Assembly: GCF_003968755.1 (NCBI RefSeq)
Contig: NZ_RYDL01000002.1
Location: forward strand, 431,673 to 495,672
Reading direction: 5' to 3'
From: Flavobacterium sp. RSP15
GTDB lineage: Bacteria > Bacteroidota > Bacteroidia > Flavobacteriales > Flavobacteriaceae
DNA: 64,000 nucleotides
Shown: positions 17,898-27,260 of the stretch, piece by piece
How positions within the stretch are numbered: position 1 is the stretch's first letter
Layout: the number at the start of each line of letters is the position of its first letter
The notes under the pieces: model-generated
What the model was told of the DNA's origin: nothing
Database searches by the model: none
What the model saw: the letters and a program-made list of their open reading frames with translations, nothing else
Translations under genes and position numbers: made by a program

Positions 17898-18342
17898 AGA
17901 TTCCCAAAAGACCTCTGTTGGAGTAAATTAAACCGAAAGACTGTTGGTCAGACATGCTTTTATAATTTAAAATATTTTCAGATTTGAATTTTATGCTTTC
18001 TTCAACCTGAGCTTCTCATCCAAAGGTATCATTCGGAAAATCGTTTTGGAGTTTTTCGTAGGAACCAATAAAAACAGTCGTTAGTCCCTTGTAATTTGAT
18101 GCAGTGTATGGCTTTTCGCCAAAATAAATAATTTTATTCAGTACAGAAAATACTTTTTTATTAATGCTGTCTGCTACAATTGGGAGTTCTTTAGCTATTG
18201 GGATTTTTAAGCTTATTGTAGGGCATGGCTTTTTGCAGGGTAATGTAGTTGTCGTTACAAAATTCTGGTATTCAAAAACTAATTCATTAGAGCAACGTGT
18301 GACAGAAAAAAGGATAAGTGAAAATAAGACAGTGTATTTCAT
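17898..18342 (-). pseudogene. Broken DUF3298/DUF4163-like lipoprotein gene
   Basis: A minus-strand frame starts at 18342 with a lipoprotein-like signal (MKYTVLFSLILFSVTRC, cysteine 17). It continues for 108 residues in a style typical of the N-terminal PdaC/DUF4163 domain of Bacteroidota proteins (YKGLTTVFIGSYEKLQNDFP). It stops at a TGA (18016-18018) in the context NDTFG-stop-EAQVEESIKFKSENILNY. The expected residue there is tryptophan, so a TGG to TGA change is likely. The frame stays open for about 40 more codons and then ends without the conserved C-terminal half (the GGAHG region of the DUF3298 domain). It has therefore lost function through a nonsense mutation and a truncation. The family assignment is from pattern recognition only. 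Confidence 0.5.
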
Positions 18343-18531
18343 CTTGTAATAGATAATTAAATACTGTGGTACCTACTTGAGGCTTGGTAAGAATGAATTA
18401 AACGGTAAATTTGTAAAACAATCGAGCATTTTAAAATTAGAAGATATGAAATCGCCATGACAGAAGCTGTCTCAAACACCAATGAAGATCTGGCGATACC
18501 ATATTCCTACAAAAACAAATATTATCTACAT

Positions 18532-19677
18532 ATGAAATTTAATACTAAAGTGATTCACGGTGGACAACACCATGACCCAAGCACAGGCGCCGTTATGCCA
18601 CCGGTATATCAAACATCTACATTTGCACAAACAAGTCCCGGACAACCTATAAATCCGGATTATGAATATAGCAGAGCTGCAAATCCTACCAGAACCGCAC
18701 TGGAAAATGCATTAGCAAGTATTGAAAACGGAACCCGAGCATTGGCTTTTTCTTCAGGGTTAGCGGCTACAGATTGTGTTTTGCGTTCTTTCAAGGCAGG
18801 GGATGAAATTATAGCAATGGATGATTTATATGGAGGAACCTATCGCATGTTTACCCGTATTTACAAAGATTCCGGAATAAAATTTCATTTTGTGGATATG
18901 AATGACATAGAGAAATTCAAGTCATTGATAACTGAAAACACAAAATTAGTTTGGGTAGAAACGCCAACAAATCCTTTGATGAAATTAGCAGATATTCAGG
19001 AAATTGCTAAAATCACCAAAGAAAAGAAAATACTTTTCGCAGTTGATAATACTTTTGCAACGCCTTATTTACAAAAACCATTAGACTTAGGTGCTGATAT
19101 TGTCATGCATTCGGCCACGAAATATCTTGGCGGTCATTCTGATGTAATTGCGGGAGCTTTAATTGTAAAAGAGGAGGCGCTTGGGGAACAATTGCATTTT
19201 CAACAATTTGCAACTGGAGCTACATTAGGGCCAATGGATAGTTTTTTAGTGCTTAGAGGAATAAAAACGTTGCATTTGCGTGTCGAAAGACATTGTCAGA
19301 ATGGAGAGAAAGTAGCGGATTTTTTAGACAATCATATAAAAGTAAAGACGGTGTATTATCCAGGATTGCCAAGCCATCCGTTTCATGCAATTGCAAAAAA
19401 GCAAATGAGCGGTTATGGAGGAATGGTCTCGTTTACCTTTGTTTCTGGTAAAAAAGAAGATGCTATTGCTTTTCTAGAAAAAATTAGCGTATTTACCCTT
19501 GCAGAATCCCTTGGAGGTGTAGAATCATTAGCAAATCATCCGGCTTTGATGACTCACGCATCAATTCCGGAAGACAAACGGGCAGCAGTTGGTATCACAG
19601 ATGATTTAGTCCGGTTAAGCGTAGGAATCGAAGATATCGAAGATCTACTGGAAGATTTGAAACAAGCCTTAGCGTAA
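18532..19677 (+). CDS. Cys/Met metabolism PLP enzyme (cystathionine gamma-synthase/lyase type)
   Basis: From the ATG at 18532 the protein has 381 residues, the standard size. PLP-binding features are complete: YSRAANPTR (46-54), SSGLAAT (74-80), the DDLYGGTYR loop (97-105), VDNTFATPYL, and the Schiff-base lysine Lys197 in MHSATKYLGGH. Members act as cystathionine gamma-synthase, cystathionine beta/gamma-lyase or methionine gamma-lyase, and sequence reading alone does not decide between them. An ATG at 18457 is in frame but would add 25 non-conserved residues before the usual MKFNTKVIHGG start. The gene is monocistronic and is followed by a strong terminator. Confidence 0.92.
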   Translation: MKFNTKVIHGGQHHDPSTGAVMPPVYQTSTFAQTSPGQPINPDYEYSRAANPTRTALENALASIENGTRALAFSSGLAATDCVLRSFKAGDEIIAMDDLYGGTYRMFTRIYKDSGIKFHFVDMNDIEKFKSLITENTKLVWVETPTNPLMKLADIQEIAKITKEKKILFAVDNTFATPYLQKPLDLGADIVMHSATKYLGGHSDVIAGALIVKEEALGEQLHFQQFATGATLGPMDSFLVLRGIKTLHLRVERHCQNGEKVADFLDNHIKVKTVYYPGLPSHPFHAIAKKQMSGYGGMVSFTFVSGKKEDAIAFLEKISVFTLAESLGGVESLANHPALMTHASIPEDKRAAVGITDDLVRLSVGIEDIEDLLEDLKQALA

Positions 19678-19695
19678 GGTTTTTTTAAAATAAAA

Positions 19696-19732
19696 ACAAA
19701 CCCCCAATTCTAATTTAGAGTTGGGGGTTTGT
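19696..19732. terminator. Bidirectional hairpin terminator
   Basis: Perfect 12-base arms ACAAACCCCCAA and TTGGGGGTTTGT with a 13-base loop, between the convergent PLP-enzyme gene and the THC0290_0291 gene. It can serve both. Confidence 0.85.
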
Positions 19733-19753
19733 TGTGTAAAAGTATTGCCATTA

Positions 19754-20560
19754 TTATTGCAAATAATAAATATACCCTACATTAAACCAGACAAGCCAGT
19801 CGTTTGCTTTGTTTTCTTTATAGATTTCCGGATTAGGATTTAAACCATCTACCCAGTTGGAAAAATAATACTGCATTCTTAAGTCGACCATTAAATCCGA
19901 TAATGGCGATAATTTATAACGGGTTCCCACGCTGGATACTATGGACCAGACAGCCCCACTTTCTGAGGAAAACCCATAGGGACGTCCATCAGTTGGGGTC
20001 AAATATTTGGGAAATGTAGTTAATGGTGTTCCCAAAGGACCTAGTGAGGACGAAGCTTTTGCATTGTAATAACTAAATTGCCCGCCAAGGCTTATAAAAG
20101 GTCCTAAACTTCCTGTTCGGGCACTGAAATCACGAATACTCCAGGGAAAATATTCAAGTTGCATCCCAATGTTAGTAACGGCTGTGCTTCCCGTCATTGC
20201 ACGCAATTGATCTGCATCCAGTGAGGTTTTCTCTGGAGCGACCCATTTGCCAAAGTGTTTTAAGGAGGTTTTATTGTATGATAGCTCACTTCTTAATTTA
20301 AAGTGGTCGTTAAAATACGTTTCAGGGGTGTAACAATTACAATCTGCTTTATAAGAAAAATTCAAATAATGAATAATCCCTATTCCAATACCTGTATTTC
20401 CTGAGTTTGTTGAAAGGTCATTTCGTTCCCCATAATCAGATTGAAAAGCAACAGGCCCAGCAATCACTCCTATTTCATGTGAAAAACCACCGAATTGTGC
20501 ATTAGAATGAGGTAAGAACCCAAAAAACAAAAGGGTAAGCAGGGTTATTTGTTTGATCAT
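19754..20560 (-). CDS. THC0290_0291-family outer membrane/secreted protein
   Basis: This 268-residue protein begins with a signal peptide (IKQITLLTLLFFGFLPHSNAQ). Alternating beta-strand-like segments follow and the chain ends in WLVWFNVGYIYYLQ, the aromatic C-terminal strand of an outer membrane beta-barrel. The N-terminal FSHEIGVIAGPVAFQSDYGER and the CNCYTP motif match the Flavobacteriaceae family named THC0290_0291. The function of this family is unknown. It is transcribed towards the cystathionine-type gene and shares a terminator with it. Confidence 0.82.
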   Translation of the reverse strand: MIKQITLLTLLFFGFLPHSNAQFGGFSHEIGVIAGPVAFQSDYGERNDLSTNSGNTGIGIGIIHYLNFSYKADCNCYTPETYFNDHFKLRSELSYNKTSLKHFGKWVAPEKTSLDADQLRAMTGSTAVTNIGMQLEYFPWSIRDFSARTGSLGPFISLGGQFSYYNAKASSSLGPLGTPLTTFPKYLTPTDGRPYGFSSESGAVWSIVSSVGTRYKLSPLSDLMVDLRMQYYFSNWVDGLNPNPEIYKENKANDWLVWFNVGYIYYLQ

Positions 20561-20781
20561 TAGGGGGCTAAATTTTCTAATCCTTACAAATATATAAAAA
20601 CATCATTCACTAATAAAAATAAAATTATAAATAAGTTTACAAATCCTTATTTTACTTACGAAAGTCATAGTGATTTTAGATTAAATGGTAGATCTTATAC
20701 ATAATTGATTGCAAATGGGTAATAAAAAAATAATTCTATTGATAAAGTAGAAAAATTAAGTCTGAATATTTTTATAAAATG

Positions 20782-20789
20782 TATCTTTG
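20782..20789 (+). promoter_or_regulatory. -7 promoter element of gdhA
   Basis: TATCTTTG matches TAnnTTTG and lies 45 bases before the gdhA start codon. A matching -33 TTG is not obvious. Confidence 0.4.
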
Positions 20790-20833
20790 TATAGTTTAAC
20801 GAAATCGTTTTCTTAATCAATTATTTATAATCT

Positions 20834-22177
20834 ATGTTACTAAAAGTAAATGAATTTATGGCTCAAGTTGAAGCCAAAAATCCAAATGAACCGGAATTTA
20901 TTCAAGCTGTTAGGGAATTTGCTGAAACTGTAATCCCATTTATTGCAGAACAGAAAAAATACGACGGAAAAAATTTGCTTCTCAGAATAGCTGAACCAGA
21001 ACGGTCGATTATATTTCGTGTTCCGTGGGTTAACGATATTGGTGAAATACAGGTTAACAGGGGCTTTAGAATTCAAATGAATTCAGCAATCGGACCATAC
21101 AAAGGTGGAATACGTTTTCACCATACGGTAAATTTATCAGTGCTTAAATTTTTAGCATTTGAACAAGTATTCAAAAATAGTCTGACTACTTTGCCAATGG
21201 GCGGGGGAAAAGGAGGGTCAGATTTTGATCCACAAGGGAAATCAGATGGTGAAGTGATGCGTTTCTGTCAGTCTTTCATGACGGAATTGTGCAGACACAT
21301 TGGGCCACAATTAGATGTTCCTGCAGGAGATATTGGTGTTGGAGCCAGAGAAATTGGGTATCTATTTGGTCAATACAAAAGAATAAAAAATGAATTTACT
21401 GGAGTGTTAACCGGTAAAGGCCTGGCTTATGGAGGTTCTTTGATCAGACCGGAGGCAACTGGATATGGCGTGGTTTATTTTGCGGAACAAATGCTTAAAA
21501 CCATAGGTCAAAGCATCAATGGAAAAACGGTTTCCATTTCTGGATTCGGAAATGTAGCTTGGGGAGTTGCCTTAAAAGTAAATGACCTTGGCGGGAAATT
21601 AGTTACTATTTCAGGTCCGGATGGGTATATTTATGATGAGGAAGGTATTTCAGGAGAAAAAATTGACTTTATGCTAGAGATGAGAGCAAGAGGCGATAAC
21701 CGATGCGAAGCGTATTTAGAAAAATATCCAAATGCCGCTTTCCACAGAGGTAAGAGTGTGTGGGAAGTAAAAACAGATATTGCCATTCCTTGCGCAACTC
21801 AAAATGAGTTGAACGAGGAAGATGCAAAAAACTTAATTGCAAATGGAGTTATTTGTGTAACCGAAGCAGCAAACATGCCATGTACGTTAGAAGCAATTAA
21901 AGAATTCTTAAACGCAAAAGTCCTTTTTGCACCAGGTAAAGCAGCAAATGCAGGTGGTGTTGCAGCCTCCGGATTAGAGATGACACAAAACTCGATTCGT
22001 TTAAACTGGACCAGTGAAGAGGTAGATACCAGACTAAAAGAGATTATGGTAGGAATCCACAATCAATGCAAAAGATATGGTACGGACGAAGAAGGATATG
22101 TGAACTATGTAAAAGGAGCAAACATCGCCGGATTTGTAAAAGTAGCAGATGCTATGCTGGCACAAGGCGTCGTATAA
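20834..22177 (+). CDS. gdhA: NADP-type glutamate dehydrogenase, hexameric
   Basis: This 447-residue enzyme has the length of the hexameric, usually NADP-specific, class I form. The active-site lysine is Lys126 in PMGGGKGGSDFDP, and the glutamate-binding region RVPWVNDIGEIQVNRGFR is intact. The dinucleotide fold shows SISGFGNVAWG near residue 235. It interconverts 2-oxoglutarate plus ammonia and glutamate, usually in the assimilatory direction. The gene is single, with its own promoter element and a strong terminator. There is no sign of truncation. Confidence 0.96.
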   Translation: MLLKVNEFMAQVEAKNPNEPEFIQAVREFAETVIPFIAEQKKYDGKNLLLRIAEPERSIIFRVPWVNDIGEIQVNRGFRIQMNSAIGPYKGGIRFHHTVNLSVLKFLAFEQVFKNSLTTLPMGGGKGGSDFDPQGKSDGEVMRFCQSFMTELCRHIGPQLDVPAGDIGVGAREIGYLFGQYKRIKNEFTGVLTGKGLAYGGSLIRPEATGYGVVYFAEQMLKTIGQSINGKTVSISGFGNVAWGVALKVNDLGGKLVTISGPDGYIYDEEGISGEKIDFMLEMRARGDNRCEAYLEKYPNAAFHRGKSVWEVKTDIAIPCATQNELNEEDAKNLIANGVICVTEAANMPCTLEAIKEFLNAKVLFAPGKAANAGGVAASGLEMTQNSIRLNWTSEEVDTRLKEIMVGIHNQCKRYGTDEEGYVNYVKGANIAGFVKVADAMLAQGVV

Positions 22178-22197
22178 ATCAGCTTTAATTATTGTAT

Positions 22198-22238
22198 AAA
22201 ATGCCTTTTGTCTTTATTCTGGACAGAAGGCATTTTTT
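22198..22238 (+). terminator. Terminator of gdhA
   Basis: Arms AAAATGCCTT and AAGGCATTTT with additional GTC/GAC pairing nearer the loop, then a T-run, 20 bases after the stop codon. Confidence 0.8.
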
Positions 22239-22302
22239 GTGTGTAACAAAATGCTAAGACTTTCGTTTGTTCTATATTTGTAATCCAATAGTCATACATA
22301 TA

Positions 22303-24591
22303 ATGAACAAGAGTATTTTATTTTTTTTACTGCTACTTTTTGTGCAAATGGGTTTTGCTCAAAACGATTTGTCGTGGCAGGGATATTTCTCCTATAATGA
22401 AATAAAAGATATGTCCGTATCTGCAACAGCCGTTTTTGCTGCTTCTGAAAATGCGTTGTTTTCTAAAAACACAACCAGTAATATAATCAAAACCACCAAT
22501 ACAGTAGACGGACTCTCTGGACAAACCATTTCATCGGTATTTCATAGTACGGCCTCGAATAAAACAATTGTAGGATATGAAAACGGACTGCTAATCGTGA
22601 TTAATGAAGCCGATGGAAGCATGCTCAATATAGTCGATATTATCAACAAACAACTTCCTTCGAATATAAAGAAAATCAACCATTTTATGGAATTTGAAGG
22701 AATAGCTTATCTCTCGTGTGATTTTGGTATTGTCCAATTTAATTTGGCCACCATGCAATTTGGAGACACTTATTTTATTGGGAATGCCGGTGCCGAAATC
22801 AGTGTGAGCCAAACCGCATTGTACAATGGTTTTATTTATGCTGCCACAAATAATGGAATAAGAAGGGCTGCTGTTTCTAATAAGAATCTAGTCGATTTTA
22901 GCCAATGGACCACAATAGCCTCTGGAATCTGGTCTGGCATCACAACCGTAGGTTCAAATCTGTATGCTGTGGACGCTTCAGGATACATTCATAAATTTAA
23001 TTCGGATGCAGATTCGTTTGCGGGATCTGTCCGGCTGTCTCAACCAGCATTGGATATGAGAACATCGGATGGTTATTTAGTAGTTACAACTTTAAGCAGT
23101 ATATATATTTATAATAACCAAATGGCATTGGTACGTCAAATAAACACCAATCAACTGCCGGAACCCAATATTAGTTTTACGTGTGCTACTGTAATAGGAG
23201 ACACTGTTTTTATTGGAACAAAAGAAAACGGATTGACTACCACTAGGCTTTCTTTGGGTGTAACTTTTGAAAACATAACACCCATTGGTCCGTCAAGAAA
23301 CAATATCTTTTCGCTTCAGGTGGCGCCCAGCTCGCTTTGGGTGGTTTACGGAGATTATACGTCCGATTATAATCCTTATCCGTTAGATGGTTATGGGATT
23401 AGTAAATTTAGCGCCACAGGATGGTTGAATATTCCGTATGAAGCAGTTTTAGGAGCGCAATCAATGACCAGAATTATAGTTAATCCAAGCAATGAAAACG
23501 AAGTGTATGCCAGTTCTTTTTTCTCCGGACTGTTGAAAATAGAAAATGACATACCAAAAATTTTGTATAATCAAACCAATAGCGGCTTAGAGTCATTAAC
23601 CTTTGCAGGGCCTAATTATAAAGACATCAGGATTAATGGAACCGCATTTGACAAAACAGGAAATCTTTGGGTTACCAATAGCCGAATAAAAAACGGATTG
23701 AAAGTCTTGAGGCCTTCGGGTCAATGGCAAAGTTATGCGATGGATGCTATTTTGGACTCGCCAAATGACAACAATTTTGGAACAATTGCAATAGATAGAA
23801 ATGGAACCAAATGGCTTTCTACGAATGGTGATGGTGTGATTGGTTTTAACGAAAGTAACACTAGATTTAAAAAAATAACAACAGGCGCTGATTTGGGTAA
23901 TTTACCAGTTTCGGATGTTCGAACTATTGCAATAGATACCAGAAACCAGCTCTGGATCGGTACTACAAAAGGATTGCGAATTTTGTCAAATGTAAGTAGT
24001 TTTCAATCGGATGACCAGATGACGACCAATCCCATAATTATTACAGACGATAATCTGGCCCAAGAATTGTTATACGAACAGTTTATTACGGATATTGCTG
24101 TAGATGGTGCCAATAACAAATGGATTGGAACGGCTGATTCCGGTTTGTTTTTAGTCTCGCCAAACGGTCAGGAAACCAAATATCATTTTACAATAAGCAA
24201 CTCGCCGTTGCCCAGCAATGTGATCAATGACATTGAGATCAATAGCGCTACGGGCGAAGTTTTTATTGCTACTGCAAAAGGGCTGATTTCTTTCAAAGGA
24301 ATTGCAACTGCTGCTAATGATGATTTAAGTAACGCGTATGTGTATCCAAATCCGGTTCGACCAGAATACCAAGGAACCGTTAAAATTTCCGGATTACTGG
24401 ATAAAGCCAACATTAAAATCACTGATATTGGAGGAAATCTGGTTTATGAAACCACTTCCGAAGGCGGAACAATAGAATGGGATACCACCGCCTTTGGGAA
24501 ATATAAAGTGGCTTCCGGGGTGTATATGATTTTTATTTCGGCACAAGACGGAGTGGAGACCAAGGTCAAAAAAGTAATGATAATTAGATAA
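22303..24591 (+). CDS. porZ: PorZ-like T9SS beta-propeller protein with C-terminal sorting domain
   Basis: From the ATG at 22303 the protein has 762 residues. It has a signal peptide (ending MGFAQ) and two seven-bladed propeller-type regions with two-component-regulator-like blades (for example TIAIDRNGTKWLSTNGDGV and TIAIDTRNQLWIGTTKGLRIL). A C-terminal T9SS sorting domain (about 680-762) contains YVYPNPVRPEYQG, GGNLVYETTSEGG and ends KKVMIIR. This matches PorZ, the cell-surface component of the type IX sortase complex that in Porphyromonas helps supply anionic LPS; in flavobacteria the anchor differs. A TTG at 22267 is in frame but gives a worse signal. TATATTTG at 22273-22280 is a plausible -7 element. 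recO follows 54 bases later. Confidence 0.82.
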   Translation: MNKSILFFLLLLFVQMGFAQNDLSWQGYFSYNEIKDMSVSATAVFAASENALFSKNTTSNIIKTTNTVDGLSGQTISSVFHSTASNKTIVGYENGLLIVINEADGSMLNIVDIINKQLPSNIKKINHFMEFEGIAYLSCDFGIVQFNLATMQFGDTYFIGNAGAEISVSQTALYNGFIYAATNNGIRRAAVSNKNLVDFSQWTTIASGIWSGITTVGSNLYAVDASGYIHKFNSDADSFAGSVRLSQPALDMRTSDGYLVVTTLSSIYIYNNQMALVRQINTNQLPEPNISFTCATVIGDTVFIGTKENGLTTTRLSLGVTFENITPIGPSRNNIFSLQVAPSSLWVVYGDYTSDYNPYPLDGYGISKFSATGWLNIPYEAVLGAQSMTRIIVNPSNENEVYASSFFSGLLKIENDIPKILYNQTNSGLESLTFAGPNYKDIRINGTAFDKTGNLWVTNSRIKNGLKVLRPSGQWQSYAMDAILDSPNDNNFGTIAIDRNGTKWLSTNGDGVIGFNESNTRFKKITTGADLGNLPVSDVRTIAIDTRNQLWIGTTKGLRILSNVSSFQSDDQMTTNPIIITDDNLAQELLYEQFITDIAVDGANNKWIGTADSGLFLVSPNGQETKYHFTISNSPLPSNVINDIEINSATGEVFIATAKGLISFKGIATAANDDLSNAYVYPNPVRPEYQGTVKISGLLDKANIKITDIGGNLVYETTSEGGTIEWDTTAFGKYKVASGVYMIFISAQDGVETKVKKVMIIR

Positions 24592-24645
24592 TCTAAAGGA
24601 ATGAATTTTTCAATCTTTAAATTTTTCAATCTTTAAATTAAAATT

Positions 24646-25359
24646 GTGCTCGTAAAAACCAAAGCCATCGTCCTTTCCTCTTTAAAATTTCAAGAAAAAA
24701 GCTTGATTGTGAAATGCTTTACGCTGTCACATGGCTTGAAATCGTACTTTGTTCGAGATGCTTTTTCAGGAAGGAAATCGAATCAAAAAATCGCTTATTT
24801 TCAACCTTTGACGATACTCGAAATTGAAGCCGTTCATAAAAACAAAGGTACTTTAGAAAATTTCAAGGAAATAAAAATCGGGACTCCTTTTCATTCGATA
24901 CATTCGGATATTTATAAAAGCACGATCGTGATGTTTATCTCCGAAATGCTGCACCATTCGATCCATGAAGAAGAAGAAAATGAGCCTCTTTTTAATTTCC
25001 TTGAAGCTGCTTTGCATTGGCTGGACAATCATGATGAAATTGCCAATTTTCACCTAATCCTATTATTAGAAACCACCAAATATTTGGGTTTTTATCCTGA
25101 TATTTCCGATATGGATATGCCTTTTTTCGAAATGAACGAAGGTGTCTTTACGCCTTTTAATGCCATCAGTTCGCTCACAGAACACGAAAGCAATTTGTTT
25201 AAAAAACTGATTGATTTAAAATTTGATAACAGTCAAAAGATATTCCATGTCATCGAACGGCAAATCGTTTTAAGAATACTGATCGATTACTACAGTTTCC
25301 ACTTGGACGGCTTCAAAAAACCAAAATCATTGGACGTTTTGAAAGAGGTTTTTGCCTAG
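24646..25359 (+). CDS. recO: DNA repair protein RecO
   Basis: This 237-residue protein starts at a GTG with the typical LVKTKAIVLSSLKFQEKSLIVKCFT N-terminal OB-fold, followed by the RecO helical domain (HLILLLETTKYLGFYPDI). RecO loads RecA onto single-stranded DNA together with RecF/RecR and anneals strands. The zinc-binding cysteines found in some RecO proteins are absent here. No better start exists nearby, as the GTG directly precedes the conserved first strand. It is probably co-transcribed with the preceding porZ-like gene. Confidence 0.92.
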   Translation: MLVKTKAIVLSSLKFQEKSLIVKCFTLSHGLKSYFVRDAFSGRKSNQKIAYFQPLTILEIEAVHKNKGTLENFKEIKIGTPFHSIHSDIYKSTIVMFISEMLHHSIHEEEENEPLFNFLEAALHWLDNHDEIANFHLILLLETTKYLGFYPDISDMDMPFFEMNEGVFTPFNAISSLTEHESNLFKKLIDLKFDNSQKIFHVIERQIVLRILIDYYSFHLDGFKKPKSLDVLKEVFA

Positions 25360-25365
25360 AAATTC

Positions 25366-25464
25366 GGGCGTGACCCTACGTAAAAACTCCGGGTCGGGCT
25401 GTTCGTCCCAATCTTTTATTTCGTAAACTTCATAAAAGGATTTCCTCTTCCATCCCTCACGCAA
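25366..25464 (+). repeat. Dispersed 100-bp intergenic repeat, copy A
   Basis: The sequence runs GGGCGTGACC ... GGGTCGGGCT ... CAATCTTTT ... AAAAGGATTT ... CATCCCTCACGCAA. The same ordered blocks are found in the same orientation at 58932-59024. The middle CAATCTTTT and AAAAGGATT blocks form a stem. It lies between recO and the T5orf172 gene, marking the left edge of an accessory segment. Confidence 0.75.
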
Positions 25465-25673
25465 AAACTCAAGATAAATTATACAGAAGCGCAAATTTTG
25501 TAAGATTTATTTATATATTAGCAGAAATTAATGCCGCTGTTTACAAAATAAAGCACCTTCTTTTGGGCGTAGAATATGAAGTAGAGTTGTGTTTATTTGT
25601 GAGTTGTAGGCAATGCGACCAAAATTGTGAATGAAACGAAATAAAATAAAAACCTTATCATAAATTTCTAATT

Positions 25674-27155
25674 ATGGGATTATTCGATTTTCTAAAAAAG
25701 ACGGAATTTGAAGAAATACGTACTCTTCAAGAAAAACTTGAAAAGTATAAATCTATTACTGATATTCAAAATGAAGTTGATAATAAAAAGAATGAATTAG
25801 AATTACTAATCTCACAAAAAAAAATTGAGTTAGAATTTCTAATTCAAAATAAAACCAGTGAAATTTCAGAAAAAGAAAAAGAGCTTAATAAAGTTATTTT
25901 AGATAAAGAAATTGAATTAAATTCAACTATTGATAACAAAAAACAATCAATAAATTATGTACAAAAAGATTTTGATGAATTAAATCTAAATTATCAAACT
26001 TCTCTCGAAACTTACACTCGACTTCGAAAAGATGTAAGTTTATACGAATCAAAACTAGATTTAATAGAGTTTGGTATATATGAACCTGTTTACGATTTCG
26101 AGAAATCAGAAGATTATCGAACTGAACAAAATAGGATCATTGAGCAACAAAAATTGATGATTCAATCGGAAACGGCTGCAACTTGCAGAACAGAATGGAC
26201 AATAGATGGAAGTGTTACAAAAGGAAGAGCAACCACAAAAAAATATATAAAATTAGTGCTTCGGGCTTTTAATGGTGAATGTAATTCTCAACTTGCTAAA
26301 GTTAAATGGAATAACGTTAATCAGATGAAGGAACGAATTCATAAATCATATGAAACTTTGAATAAACTTGCTGATGGTTATTCAGTTAGCATTTCTTATG
26401 AATTTCTTGAACTAAAATTAAAAGAAATCACTCTTGAATATGAGTTCCAAGTAAAACGCCAAGAAGAGAAAGAAGAAATGCGAGCTATTCAAGAAGAATT
26501 GCGAGAGGAAGAAAAAGCAAGACGTGAATTTGAGCAAGCTCAAAAACAAGCGGAAAAAGAAGAGGAAACTTACCAAAAAGCTTTACTCAAAGCAAGAAAA
26601 GAAGTTGAAAAAGCGACAGGCGAATTACAAGAAGAACTTAACACCAAAATTTTAATTCTTGAACAAGAATTATTATTAGCACAAGAAAAGAAGGAACGTG
26701 CAATGTCAATGGCTCAACAAACAAAACGTGGACACGTTTATATAATTTCTAATATTGGTTCGTTTGGTGAAAACGTATACAAAATAGGTATGACAAGAAG
26801 ACTTGAACCAATTGATAGGGTTAAAGAACTTGGAGACGCTTCTGTTCCATTTCAATTTGATGTTCACGCTATGATTTATTCAGACGAAGCGAGAACTTTA
26901 GAAAATGAACTTCATAAAGCATTTTCGAATAAAAAAGTAAATATGTTAAACTACAGAAAAGAATTTTTTAATGTTAGTTTAGAAGAAATTGAGCAAAAAA
27001 TAGACGAATTAGGATTTGAAGCTGAATTTACAATTTTACCAGAAGCAATGCAATATAGGGAAACATTAGCTTTATTAGAAAAAATGAATTCTACTGAAGG
27101 AATTAAAACAATTGAAGACCTAATAGCCGAAGAATATCCAACGGGCTTAAATTGA
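25674..27155 (+). CDS. DUF4041 / T5orf172 GIY-YIG domain protein
   Basis: This 493-residue protein has an N-terminal MGLFDFLKK, a long coiled coil (about 12-130, full of E/K/L/N/I heptads), and a DUF4041-like region (about 135-260; QNRIIEQQKLMIQSETAA, and VLRAFNGECNSQLAKVKWNN). A second coiled coil follows (about 265-345), then a C-terminal T5orf172 domain of the GIY-YIG fold: GHVYIISNIGSFGENVYKIGMTRR near 350-374 with the catalytic-type arginine, and LENELHKAF with the expected glutamate. GIY-YIG domains are nucleases. This combination is seen in phages and on bacterial chromosomes but its role is not characterised. The DNA is more AT-rich than the surrounding core genes. The next gene is a HEPN-like protein 105 bases downstream. 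Confidence 0.82.
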   Translation: MGLFDFLKKTEFEEIRTLQEKLEKYKSITDIQNEVDNKKNELELLISQKKIELEFLIQNKTSEISEKEKELNKVILDKEIELNSTIDNKKQSINYVQKDFDELNLNYQTSLETYTRLRKDVSLYESKLDLIEFGIYEPVYDFEKSEDYRTEQNRIIEQQKLMIQSETAATCRTEWTIDGSVTKGRATTKKYIKLVLRAFNGECNSQLAKVKWNNVNQMKERIHKSYETLNKLADGYSVSISYEFLELKLKEITLEYEFQVKRQEEKEEMRAIQEELREEEKARREFEQAQKQAEKEEETYQKALLKARKEVEKATGELQEELNTKILILEQELLLAQEKKERAMSMAQQTKRGHVYIISNIGSFGENVYKIGMTRRLEPIDRVKELGDASVPFQFDVHAMIYSDEARTLENELHKAFSNKKVNMLNYRKEFFNVSLEEIEQKIDELGFEAEFTILPEAMQYRETLALLEKMNSTEGIKTIEDLIAEEYPTGLN

Positions 27156-27260
27156 GAACTTTATAAAAGACGTACGACCTGAAAGCTCGCTAAAATTGCG
27201 AACGATCAACTTTGAAACTAAAAGTTGTAATCGAGAAATATATATATTCGATAAGAAAAA

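Noticed and set aside
18016..18018. The in-frame TGA in the DUF3298-like gene as a selenocysteine codon
   Set aside because: There is no hairpin following that looks like a SECIS element, and the rest of the domain is missing. A nonsense mutation is simpler.
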